Shown here: piece after piece, positions 1-5,449 of the stretch | Layout of the letters: each line of letters begins with the position of its first letter | How positions within the stretch are numbered: the stretch's first letter is position 1 | Assembly: GCA_900555785.1 (NCBI GenBank) | Contig: USMO01000087.1 | Span: 1-6,927, forward strand | Origin: an uncultured Eubacteriales bacterium | GTDB taxonomy: Bacteria > Bacillota > Clostridia > Oscillospirales > CAG-272 | Reading direction: 5' to 3' | DNA: 6,927 bases | The notes under the pieces: generated by a model | The model's database searches: none | What the model was told of the DNA's origin: nothing | Seen by the model: the letters and a program-made list of their open reading frames with translations, nothing else | Made by a program: the position numbers and the translations under genes

Positions 1-19
1 TGCTCCGCAACCAGTCACC

Positions 20-56
20 CCTAAGAACCCCAAAGAACTTTGCGCAACGGGATTTT
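20..56 (+). repeat. Half copy D of the palindromic repeat family, cut by window edge
   Basis: The stretch CTAAGAACCCCAAAGAAC followed by TTT matches the inner end of the arms of repeats A (3575-3595) and B (5504-5521), read on the plus strand. It then continues with GGGATTTT at 49-56, which also follows the same motif in half copy C (minus strand, 1098-1089). The hairpins that should precede it would lie before base 1, so only 20 or so bases upstream can be seen and they are not clearly repeat-like. No second, inverted arm is visible in 57-201. Assignment rests on short similarity and is moderate. Confidence 0.5.
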
Positions 57-106
57 CTGATCGAATCTTTAGAAGTGCGAGCAGCGGGTTTGCAGAAAAG
101 GTAGCA

Positions 107-175
107 ACAACTGCAGGGTTCGGGCTGTTCCGGAGCGCTGAGCATACAGACAAGAGTCTGTATGTCCGCAGTTGT
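107..175. other. Nested hairpin downstream of the phosphodiesterase gene
   Basis: CATACAGAC (143-151) and GTCTGTATG (156-164) form a perfect 9-bp stem with the 4-nt loop AAGA. Outside it, ACAACTGC (107-114) and GCAGTTGT (168-175) can pair over 8 bp, enclosing the first hairpin and an unpaired stretch at 115-142. It begins about 27 bases after the stop codon of the minus-strand phosphodiesterase, so it may end or protect that transcript. There is no T-run on either side, so it is not a standard intrinsic terminator. The rest of 57-201 shows nothing gene-like. Confidence 0.5.
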
Positions 176-201
176 CCTTCAATATGTTCTCCACCCTGCC
201 A

Positions 202-954
202 TCAGGAATTACACGCGGGCACTTCCGGAATCTCCCGCCCCAGCACACGCAGAAGCGGAACCGGATCATTTGCCGTAATCAGCGATGCGCCGCGCTCCAG
301 GCACATGCGCACATCCTCCTCGGTGTCTGCGCAGTACATGTGCATCGGCAGCCCCTTGGCTTGGTAGAACGGAAAAATCTCGCTTCGCACAAAGCGCAGA
401 TCCAGCCCCAGTTCGTCATAAAAGCGGTAGGAATCCGGCTCAAATTCCTTCATCTGGAAATCCGGATACCCCATCGTGCGCCCGCCGTAGGTCTCCTTGA
501 TATACCGGATGATGCGGGCATTGAAGCAGTAAAACCAGCAATCCGCAAAGAAGCCGTACTGCTTCAGGAGCGCAACGGTCCTGTCGACCGCCTCCTCGCG
601 GAAATCCTTGATTTCAACACCCAGCCGCAGCGTCGGGCGCAGCGTGCGGACCAGCACCAGCACCTCCTCCAGCATCGGAATCCGCTCCCCTGCAAACTGC
701 GCGCCCTTGTGGCTGCCGGCATCCAGCGTTTTCAGCTCGGCAAGCGTCTGCTCGGTAATCAGACCGTCATGCCCGGTGATGCGCAGCGTGTTTGCATCGT
801 GCATGATGACCGGCACACCGTCGCGCGACAGCCAAACGTCAAATTCGATTGCATCCACGCCCAGCTCAATCGCCGCGCGGTAAGAGATTAACGTGTTTTC
901 CGGATAAGCCGACCGCCACCCGCGGTGCCCTTCCACAATAACCTGTTTTGCCAT
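202..954 (-). CDS. Glycerophosphodiester phosphodiesterase family protein
   Basis: This 250-residue protein belongs to the GDPD family, TIM-barrel enzymes that hydrolyse glycerophosphodiesters to glycerol 3-phosphate and an alcohol, usually with a divalent metal. Visible signature residues are the HRG of GHRGWRSAYPENT (His10, Arg11, with Glu19-Asn20), the pair Glu37/Asp39 in IEFDV, His52-Asp53 in IMHD, and Glu114/Lys116 in VEIKD. This is the full set expected of an active enzyme, and the length is typical of short bacterial members. There is no signal peptide or membrane segment, so it is probably cytosolic. The start at 954 is preferred over an in-frame ATG at 1059 because AGGAGG lies 8 bases before it, and because the longer version would cover the promoter and palindrome at 978-1026. 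Substrate cannot be read from sequence. It ends with TGA at 202-204. Confidence 0.93.
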   Translation of the reverse strand: MAKQVIVEGHRGWRSAYPENTLISYRAAIELGVDAIEFDVWLSRDGVPVIMHDANTLRITGHDGLITEQTLAELKTLDAGSHKGAQFAGERIPMLEEVLVLVRTLRPTLRLGVEIKDFREEAVDRTVALLKQYGFFADCWFYCFNARIIRYIKETYGGRTMGYPDFQMKEFEPDSYRFYDELGLDLRFVRSEIFPFYQAKGLPMHMYCADTEEDVRMCLERGASLITANDPVPLLRVLGREIPEVPACNS

Positions 955-977
955 GCTTTTTCCCTCCTGATACCAAA

Positions 978-1021
978 AAACGGCATCCTTCCTGTTTATT
1001 ATAGCAGAAAGGATGCCGTTT
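978..1021 (-). terminator. Perfect hairpin with T-run enclosing the phosphodiesterase promoter
   Basis: The arms 978-990 and 1009-1021 are perfectly complementary over 13 bp, and CTG/CAG (992-994, 1005-1007) adds three pairs inside, leaving a short AT-rich loop. Read on the minus strand, the second arm runs straight into a T6 tract (980-975), so RNA coming from the methyltransferase gene upstream would form a good intrinsic terminator. The same palindrome is centred on the -10 box of the next gene's promoter, so it could equally be a DNA operator for a dimeric repressor. The two roles cannot be separated from sequence alone. Confidence 0.7.
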
Positions 1022-1026
1022 GTCAA
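998..1026 (-). promoter_or_regulatory. Exact-consensus sigma-A promoter for the phosphodiesterase gene
   Basis: On the minus strand, TTGACA (1026-1021) and TATAAT (1003-998) are both exact matches to the housekeeping consensus and are separated by exactly 17 bases. Initiation is expected near 990-992, leaving a leader of about 37 nt before the ATG at 954, with AGGAGG in it. The -10 box lies in the loop of the 978-1021 palindrome. Confidence 0.88.
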
Positions 1027-1088
1027 GATGCCCACGCGCCGACTGCCCGAAAAATACATCTCAACTTTTAAAAATATGCTCTCCCTCC

Positions 1089-1180
1089 AAAAATCCCCTC
1101 TTAGGTAAAGTTCTTGAAGGTTCTAAGGGAACTTCTTCCAAGAAGTTTCCTTAGTGGGTTTGGGCAATGCCCAAGGTCTT
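1089..1180 (-). repeat. Half copy C of the palindromic repeat, overlapping the methyltransferase 3' end
   Basis: Read on the minus strand from 1180 it begins AAGACCTTG, as A and B do. It contains the small hairpin TTGGGC-ATT-GCCCAA (1174-1160) and then a 14-bp stem with one mismatch and a 4-nt loop (arms 1154-1141 and 1136-1123). AAGAACTTT (1115-1107) ends the arm, followed by a tail with GGGGATTTTT (1098-1089) shared with copy D. No inverted second arm follows. The first 30 bases are translated as the last nine codons plus stop of the RNA methyltransferase. Confidence 0.8.
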
Positions 1181-2308
1181 CGCGTCCTTTCCATACCGGA
1201 AATACTGATACAGGTTGCAGGGAATCATGCCGTTGTAGAGCTTGCGAACCTTGTCGGCTTTGTGCCCATATAGCTTTTCGAACTGCGGGTTGGAGGTAAT
1301 GATGTAAATGTGCCACGGCGCGAACGCCCATAAATGGCGCCCCATTTCGCGGTAAAGCGCCGCCGCAGTCTCCGGGGTCATCAGCCGCTCGCCGTAGGGC
1401 GGATTGCAGACAACCGTCCCCCGCCGGTCGGGCTTCTCAATCTTCCGCACATCGGCAGACCAGATCCGCATATGGTCCTCCACGCCGGCACGCAGTGCGT
1501 TTTCATAGGTCACGTCCAGAATCTCTTCGTCAATGTCCGATGCCCAGACCTCGTAATCGGCATCCTGCAGAATCGCCGCCTCGGCGCGTTCCCGCTCCTC
1601 TGCCCAGACCGCCTGCGCAATCTGCGGAAAGCTCTCTGCCGCAAAACTGCGCCCAAGTCCCGGAGCAGTGTCGGTCATCAGAAGCGCCGCCTCAATGGGA
1701 ATGGTGCCGCTGCCGCACATCGGGTCCCAGAACAGCACATCGGGACGCGGACGCGCCGTCAGCGCCATTGCCGCCGCCAGCGTCTCCCGCAGGGGTGCCT
1801 CACCGGCATCCGGGCGGTAACCGCGCTTGTGCAGCGCCGTCCCGGTCGTGTCAATCATCAGATGCGCCACATCCTTGAAAATGAAAAATTCAATCTGATA
1901 TTTGGTCCCGACCTCGGCAAACCATTTCTGCCCGTAAGCACCCGACAGCCGGTCCACAACCGCCTTTTTCACAATGCTCTGGCAGTCCGGCAGCGAGTGC
2001 AGCCGGCTTTTGATGGCATGGCCCTTGACCGGAAAGGTATCGTTCCGACCGATCCAATCCTCCCACGGGAGCGCCTTGGTCCCCTCAAACAGTGCGTCAA
2101 AGCTCTCTGCCGGAAAGCTGCCCAGCGACAGGAACACCCGCTCTGCGCAGCGCAGCGAAAGGTTCGCCCGCACCAGCGCGTGCGCGTCCCCTTCAAAAAA
2201 GACGCGCCCGTCCATCGTTCCGGTGCGCCGCACGCCAATCGCGTCCAGCTCCTCGCCCAGCAGCTTTTCCAGCCCGAACAGGCAGGTGGCAACATACTGA
2301 TACTTCAT
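1151..2308 (-). CDS. THUMP-domain class I SAM-dependent RNA guanine methyltransferase (RlmL/YpsC family)
   Basis: The 385-residue protein resembles the N-terminal half of RlmL and the stand-alone Gram-positive YpsC, which transfer methyl from SAM to the N2 of a guanine in RNA, in RlmL a 23S rRNA base. A THUMP-type RNA-binding region occupies about residues 45-155. The linker KRGYRPDAGEAPLRE (161-175) leads into the Rossmann-fold domain with SAM-binding motif DPMCGSGT (195-202), acidic SDID (258-261) and catalytic motif NPPYGERL (302-309). No second RlmK-like domain is present. The start has GGGAGG five bases upstream. The last residues (about 377-385, KTLGIAQTH) are encoded by repeat C, so the native C-terminus probably ended near FRYG. 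Function in RNA methylation is secure; the exact base is inferred from the family. No convincing promoter was found in the 134-bp gap shared with asd. Confidence 0.93.
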   Translation of the reverse strand: MKYQYVATCLFGLEKLLGEELDAIGVRRTGTMDGRVFFEGDAHALVRANLSLRCAERVFLSLGSFPAESFDALFEGTKALPWEDWIGRNDTFPVKGHAIKSRLHSLPDCQSIVKKAVVDRLSGAYGQKWFAEVGTKYQIEFFIFKDVAHLMIDTTGTALHKRGYRPDAGEAPLRETLAAAMALTARPRPDVLFWDPMCGSGTIPIEAALLMTDTAPGLGRSFAAESFPQIAQAVWAEERERAEAAILQDADYEVWASDIDEEILDVTYENALRAGVEDHMRIWSADVRKIEKPDRRGTVVCNPPYGERLMTPETAAALYREMGRHLWAFAPWHIYIITSNPQFEKLYGHKADKVRKLYNGMIPCNLYQYFRYGKDAKTLGIAQTH

Positions 2309-2442
2309 CTGATCCTCCCAAAATTAAATGGTTCGGCTTCGATTTCTGCAAAATCAAGCGTTTTGTCGGTCGATTTCCGCACGGATGCGGTGTGAGATGC
2401 ATACCCTTTCTATGATCTTCCTTACAGAAAGCAGGGGTTACA
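2309..2442. other. Divergent gap between the methyltransferase gene and asd
   Basis: The two genes diverge here, so both promoters should lie in these 134 bases, yet neither strand shows a clear consensus pair. A TATGAT (2411-2416) is well placed for asd but has no -35 box at 16-18 bases. A small hairpin CCGCA-CGGA-TGCGG (2377-2390) sits in the middle and could be an operator or chance. Ribosome sites are GGGAGG for the minus gene (2319-2314) and AGGGG for asd (2433-2437). Confidence 0.4.
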
Positions 2443-3522
2443 ATGAAAAAGAAAAAAGTCGGCATCATCGGCGCAACCGGCATGGTCGGTCAGCGCCTGC
2501 TCACGCTTTTGGACGGACACCCCTATTTTGAGGTGACCGCGCTTGCCGCCTCCGCGCGCTCGGCAGGGCAGCCATACGAGGCAGCTGTTGCGGGACGCTG
2601 GAAACTGTCAGCTCCGATTCCCGCTGCCTATCGCGCCATGCCCGTGACGGATGCAGCCGACATTCCCACCTTGCGGGAGAGGTGCGACTTCGTTTTCTGC
2701 GCGGTCAACATGGGCAAGGGCGAGACAAAGGCGCTGGAAGAAGACTACGCACGCGCGGAAATTCCGGTGGTCTCCAACAATTCTGCCAACCGCTGGACAC
2801 CGGACGTCCCGATGGTGATTCCCGAAATCAACGCCGCGCACCTTGCGGTCATCGACACACAGCGCAAGCGCCTTGGCACCCGGCGCGGTTTCATTGCGGT
2901 CAAGCCGAACTGCTCGATTCAATCCTACGTTCCCGCGCTGACGCCGCTGCTGCCTTGGGGCATTGAGCAGGTGGTGGCAACGACCTACCAGGCAATTTCC
3001 GGTGCCGGAAAGACCTTCCGCGAGTGGCGCGAAATGGTCGACAATGTAATCCCCTACATCAGCGGCGAAGAGGAAAAAAGCGAGCAGGAGCCGCTGAAAA
3101 TCTGGGGGCATGTGGAGAATGGGCAGATTGTCAAGGCTGCGGCGCCGCTGATTACCACGCAATGCATCCGGGTTCCGGTCTCGGACGGGCACACGGCTGC
3201 GGTGTTTGTGAAGTTCCGGCAAAAGCCGACCCGCCGGGAGATTCTGGACGCCTGGTCTGGCTTCTCCGGCAAGCCACAGCAGCTAAAGCTCCCGCACGCC
3301 CCTGCGCAGTTTTTGACCTACTTCGGGGACGACGACCGCCCGCAGGCGCGTCTGGACCGCGACTTGGAGGGCGGCATGGGCATCTCGATTGGCAGGCTCC
3401 GCGAGGACGCGATCTTTGATTACAAATTCGTCGGTCTCTCCCACAACACGCTGCGCGGCGCCGCCGGCGGCGCCCTCCTCATCGCCGAACTGCTCTACCG
3501 GGAAGGGTATCTCGGGGGGTAA
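2443..3522 (+). CDS. asd: Aspartate-semialdehyde dehydrogenase, archaeal/fungal-type
   Basis: The enzyme reduces L-aspartyl-4-phosphate to L-aspartate 4-semialdehyde with NADPH, the branch step to lysine/diaminopimelate, threonine and methionine (EC 1.2.1.11). At 359 residues it fits the archaeal/fungal-type subfamily common in Clostridia. The N-terminal nucleotide fold starts at residue 6 with the dinucleotide loop GATGMVGQR (10-18). Other landmarks are SNNSANR (111-117), the catalytic cysteine in KPNCS (Cys157), SGAGK (186-190), and the RVPVSDGH segment with Arg243 and catalytic His250. All key residues are present. The start has a modest AGGGG five bases upstream, and no alternative start fits better. 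A methionine-pathway enzyme beside metK makes sense, but metK has its own promoter and riboswitch. Malonyl-CoA reductases are paralogues but would be out of place here. The TAA stop overlaps the first bases of repeat A. Confidence 0.96.
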   Translation: MKKKKVGIIGATGMVGQRLLTLLDGHPYFEVTALAASARSAGQPYEAAVAGRWKLSAPIPAAYRAMPVTDAADIPTLRERCDFVFCAVNMGKGETKALEEDYARAEIPVVSNNSANRWTPDVPMVIPEINAAHLAVIDTQRKRLGTRRGFIAVKPNCSIQSYVPALTPLLPWGIEQVVATTYQAISGAGKTFREWREMVDNVIPYISGEEEKSEQEPLKIWGHVENGQIVKAAAPLITTQCIRVPVSDGHTAAVFVKFRQKPTRREILDAWSGFSGKPQQLKLPHAPAQFLTYFGDDDRPQARLDRDLEGGMGISIGRLREDAIFDYKFVGLSHNTLRGAAGGALLIAELLYREGYLGG

Positions 3523-3740
3523 AGACCTTGGGGCGCTGCCCCAACCCCCGCTTAGAACCTTCTTTCGGAGAAGGTTCTAAGAACTCCAAGAACTTCACCG
3601 CAAAGGGCAACCGGATAGTAGGATGTAAGGAGTTTTTACGTGCTGCTAATCCGGTTGCCCTTTGCGGTGAAGTTTCGGGCTCTTCGAGCCCGCTCGGAAG
3701 GAGGCTCCTAACGGGATTGGGGTAGTACCTCGGGGTCCCC
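3522..3740. repeat. Nested palindromic repeat A, directly after asd
   Basis: The left arm (3522-3616) begins AAGACCTTG and holds TTGGGGC-GCT-GCCCCAA (3528-3544), then a perfect 13-bp stem (3551-3563 with 3569-3581) around a TTCGG loop. The inner core 3591-3616 is exactly complementary to 3649-3674 over 26 bp, with a 32-nt loop. The right arm keeps the same plan in diverged form: CGGGCTC-TTC-GAGCCCG (3676-3692), a GGAGGCTCC hairpin and a CGGGGTC end. The right boundary near 3740 is approximate. Together it can fold into one long stem. It has the architecture of repeat B but a different core, and encodes no plausible protein. Confidence 0.85.
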
Positions 3741-4047
3741 CGCCCTTGCTTCGCTCGGCAGAGGGTGTTTTGGAAACTGGTGGATAATGTGGGTGTTGGC
3801 GCTGCGCACAGGGATTGTTGTAGGGAACGACCCATGTGTCGTTCCGCTTTTTCTATCTCAGACGGATGTGAATTGTACATCTCACGCTCCGAATACCCCA
3901 CCGTGTCATCTCAGAGCAAGGCACCTACGGTGCCCAGTCGACCCCCGTCGGGGCGCCGGCAGGCAGGATCTCCGATGGTCAGAAGCAGGTCGGCCAATCC
4001 TTATTCAAGCCAGGCAAAAAGTATCCCACCTTTTTTTCGGAAACCCC
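3741..4047. other. Gene-free interval between repeat A and the metK promoter
   Basis: No reading frame here has a ribosome site, a recognisable motif or protein-like composition; the open frames run through the hairpins and the adjoining repeat. Two short hairpins are visible besides the terminator-like one listed separately: GGCACC-TAC-GGTGCC (3920-3934) and CCCC-GTC-GGGG (3943-3953). GATGT/ACATC at about 3865-3881 is a weaker one. The composition suggests worn repeats or insertion remnants more than a gene. No tRNA, rRNA or known RNA family was recognised. Confidence 0.55.
3824..3852 (+). terminator. Terminator-like hairpin in the asd-metK gap
   Basis: GGAACGAC (3824-3831) and GTCGTTCC (3838-3845) form a perfect 8-bp stem with a 6-nt loop, followed after GC by five Ts. 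This is an acceptable intrinsic terminator for rightward transcription leaving asd and repeat A. The preceding TGTAGGG (3819-3825) and the arm-ATGTGT-arm layout also resemble short REP-like palindromes that I recall from gut Clostridia genomes, so it may be a mobile repeat serving as terminator. That likeness is from memory and unchecked. Confidence 0.55.
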
Positions 4048-4076
4048 TTGCAATCGGGCGAAAAATGTGATATAAT
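4048..4076 (+). promoter_or_regulatory. Sigma-A promoter of the metK leader, with extended -10
   Basis: TTGCAA (4048-4053) and an exact TATAAT (4071-4076) are 17 bases apart, and TG sits one base before the -10 box (4068-4069), giving an extended -10. Transcription should start near 4082-4084, just before the SAM aptamer. The promoter looks strong, which fits control mainly by attenuation in the leader. Confidence 0.85.
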
Positions 4077-4093
4077 GGGAACAATAAAATATA

Positions 4094-4177
4094 TCTTATC
4101 AAGAGTAGCGTAGTGACAGGCACGATGATGCTACAGCAACCTGCGGAATGTAAGGTGCTAATTCCTGTTAGATGAGA
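4094..4177 (+). promoter_or_regulatory. SAM riboswitch aptamer (S-box/SAM-I clan) upstream of metK
   Basis: The leader carries the S-box core in order: CTTATCAAGAG, the kink-turn elements TGAC and GATGA, GCAACC, AAGGTGCTAATTCC and AGATGAG. P1 pairs 4094-4100 with 4171-4177 (seven pairs, one U-G). P2 contains GTAG/CTAC (4110-4113, 4131-4134). P3 is ACCU/AGGU around 4138-4155 with a short loop. The expected pseudoknot between the P2 loop and J3/4 is present as GCAC (4120-4123) with GUGC (4155-4158). The identity is strengthened by position before metK. The segment where P4 should stand is only about UGUU, so this is a compact variant, possibly nearer SAM-I/IV than classical SAM-I. SAM binding should favour the terminator downstream. 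Confidence 0.92.
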
Positions 4178-4185
4178 GCCGGAAT

Positions 4186-4209
4186 GCTCCGTCGCGGCGG
4201 GGCTTTTTT
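4186..4209 (+). terminator. Riboswitch-controlled intrinsic terminator
   Basis: GCTCCG (4186-4191) pairs with CGGGGC (4198-4203) around a 6-nt loop, followed immediately by six Ts. It lies 8 bases after the P1 strand of the aptamer, the normal expression platform for SAM-responsive attenuation. A competing hairpin GAGC (4176-4179) with GCTC (4186-4189) would use part of P1 and block the terminator, and is the likely antiterminator. Confidence 0.85.
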
Positions 4210-4220
4210 CTTGTCAAACG

Positions 4221-4246
4221 AAAGATATGTTTTAGAAAATATCTTT
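4221..4246 (+). other. AT-rich hairpin just before the metK ribosome site
   Basis: AAAGATAT (4221-4228) and ATATCTTT (4239-4246) form a perfect 8-bp stem with a 10-nt loop. It follows the attenuator and ends two bases before AGGAAGG (4248-4254). It may keep the ribosome site exposed or stabilise the 5' end of read-through mRNA; the role is a guess. Confidence 0.5.
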
Positions 4247-4264
4247 TAGGAAGGGCTATTTCCA

Positions 4265-5449
4265 ATGAACAGAAAACTTTTTACCAGTGAATCGGTGACC
4301 GAGGGACATCCCGACAAGATCAGCGACAAAATCAGCGATGCAATCCTGGACGAGATGCTCCGTCAGGACCCCATGTCGCGCGTTGCGTGCGAGACATTCT
4401 GCACAACGGGGCTTGTCTGCGTGATGGGGGAGGTTACCACCAAGGCGCAGGTCGACATTCAGTCCGTCGTGCGCGAAACGGTCAGGTCCATCGGCTACGA
4501 CCGCGCCAAATACGGGTTTGACTGCGACAGCTGCGCGGTCATTACCTCGCTGCACGCGCAGTCGCCGGACATTGCTATGGGGGTGGACAAGTCTTTGGAG
4601 GCGAAGAACGGCACCGACACTGACGGGCTGGACACCGGCGCGGGTGACCAGGGGCTGATGTTCGGTTACGCCTGCAACGAGACGCCCGAGCTGATGCCGC
4701 TGCCGATCTCGCTGGCGCACCGGCTTGCAAAGCGCCTGACCGAGGTTCGCAAGAACGGCACGCTTGCTTACCTGCGTCCGGACGGCAAAACGCAGGTGAC
4801 GATTGAATATGAGGATGACAAGCCCGTGCGCGTGGATACCGTGGTCATCTCGTCCCAGCACAGCGATGATGTGACGCTGGAGCAGATTCGCGCCGACCTC
4901 ATCCGCGAGGTCATTCAGCCGGTTGTTCCTGCGGGCATGATGGACGAAAACACGAAGATTTACGTCAACCCGACCGGGCGCTTTGTTGTTGGCGGTCCTG
5001 CCGGTGACACCGGTCTGACCGGGCGCAAGATTATTGTTGACACCTACGGCGGCTATGCGCGCCATGGCGGCGGGGCGTTCTCGGGCAAGGACCCGACCAA
5101 GGTCGACCGCAGCGCGTCCTATGCGGCACGTTACATCGCAAAGAATGTGGTCAAGGCAGGGCTTGCCGACCGCTGCGAGGTGCAGGTGGCGTATGCCATC
5201 GGTGTTGCAAAGCCGGTTTCGGTAATGGTGGATACCTTCGGAACCAACAAGGTGCCCGAGGAGAAGATCGAGCAGGCAATCCTGGAAACGGTCGACCTGC
5301 GCCCGGCTGCGATTATCAAGCGCTTTGATTTGCGCCGCCCGATCTACTGTCAGGTTGCGGCTTACGGTCACATGGGCAGAGAGGACCTGATGGTCCCGTG
5401 GGAGGCATGCGACCTCGCTCCCGTGCTGGCTGAGAAGGTCGGGAGATGA
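4265..5449 (+). CDS. metK: S-adenosylmethionine synthase (methionine adenosyltransferase)
   Basis: MetK joins methionine and ATP to make SAM, releasing phosphate and diphosphate (EC 2.5.1.6), as a cytosolic homotetramer that needs Mg and K. The 394-residue length is normal. Clear signatures are SESVTEGHPDKISD (8-21, with the catalytic His15 and metal ligand Asp17), the hexapeptide GAGDQG (125-130), NPTGRFVVGGPAGDTGLTGRK (235-255) and the phosphate-binding loop GGGAFSGKDPTKVDRS (268-283). AGGAAGG lies ten bases before the ATG. Expression should be shut off by SAM through the leader riboswitch at 4094-4209, an end-product feedback. Its TGA stop (5447-5449) touches the first base of repeat B. 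Nothing in the protein looks damaged or unusual. Confidence 0.98.
   Translation: MNRKLFTSESVTEGHPDKISDKISDAILDEMLRQDPMSRVACETFCTTGLVCVMGEVTTKAQVDIQSVVRETVRSIGYDRAKYGFDCDSCAVITSLHAQSPDIAMGVDKSLEAKNGTDTDGLDTGAGDQGLMFGYACNETPELMPLPISLAHRLAKRLTEVRKNGTLAYLRPDGKTQVTIEYEDDKPVRVDTVVISSQHSDDVTLEQIRADLIREVIQPVVPAGMMDENTKIYVNPTGRFVVGGPAGDTGLTGRKIIVDTYGGYARHGGGAFSGKDPTKVDRSASYAARYIAKNVVKAGLADRCEVQVAYAIGVAKPVSVMVDTFGTNKVPEEKIEQAILETVDLRPAAIIKRFDLRRPIYCQVAAYGHMGREDLMVPWEACDLAPVLAEKVGR

Noticed and set aside
69..269. Minus-strand open frame of 66 codons overlapping the end of the phosphodiesterase gene
   Set aside because: It overlaps a well-supported gene, has no ribosome site, and its composition is not protein-like; most of it runs through the hairpin at 107-175.
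1334..2395. Long plus-strand open frame (353 codons) opposite the methyltransferase
   Set aside because: It is an antisense shadow of a GC-rich gene, rich in Arg/Pro/His and without motifs, while the opposite strand has full methyltransferase motifs.
2388..2416. Possible asd promoter with TATGAT -10 box
   Set aside because: No -35-like hexamer at 16-18 bases and no extended -10 TG, so it is only noted in the gap description.
3479..3901. Minus-strand frame of 140 codons through the asd end, repeat A and the gap
   Set aside because: It is stitched from the asd 3' end and palindromic repeat sequence, with no ribosome site or motif.
4016..4037. AAAAAG/CTTTTT hairpin followed by Ts before the metK promoter
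   Set aside because: Six A-T-rich pairs with an 8-nt loop, where the T-run is itself the stem arm; too weak to call a terminator.
3765..4113. Two plus-strand frames of about 100 codons in the asd-metK gap
   Set aside because: No ribosome site; both run through hairpins and into the metK promoter, and their sequences are low-complexity in Arg/Ser/Pro.
4256..5371. Minus-strand open frame of 371 codons opposite metK
   Set aside because: Antisense shadow of metK with no recognisable motif or ribosome site.
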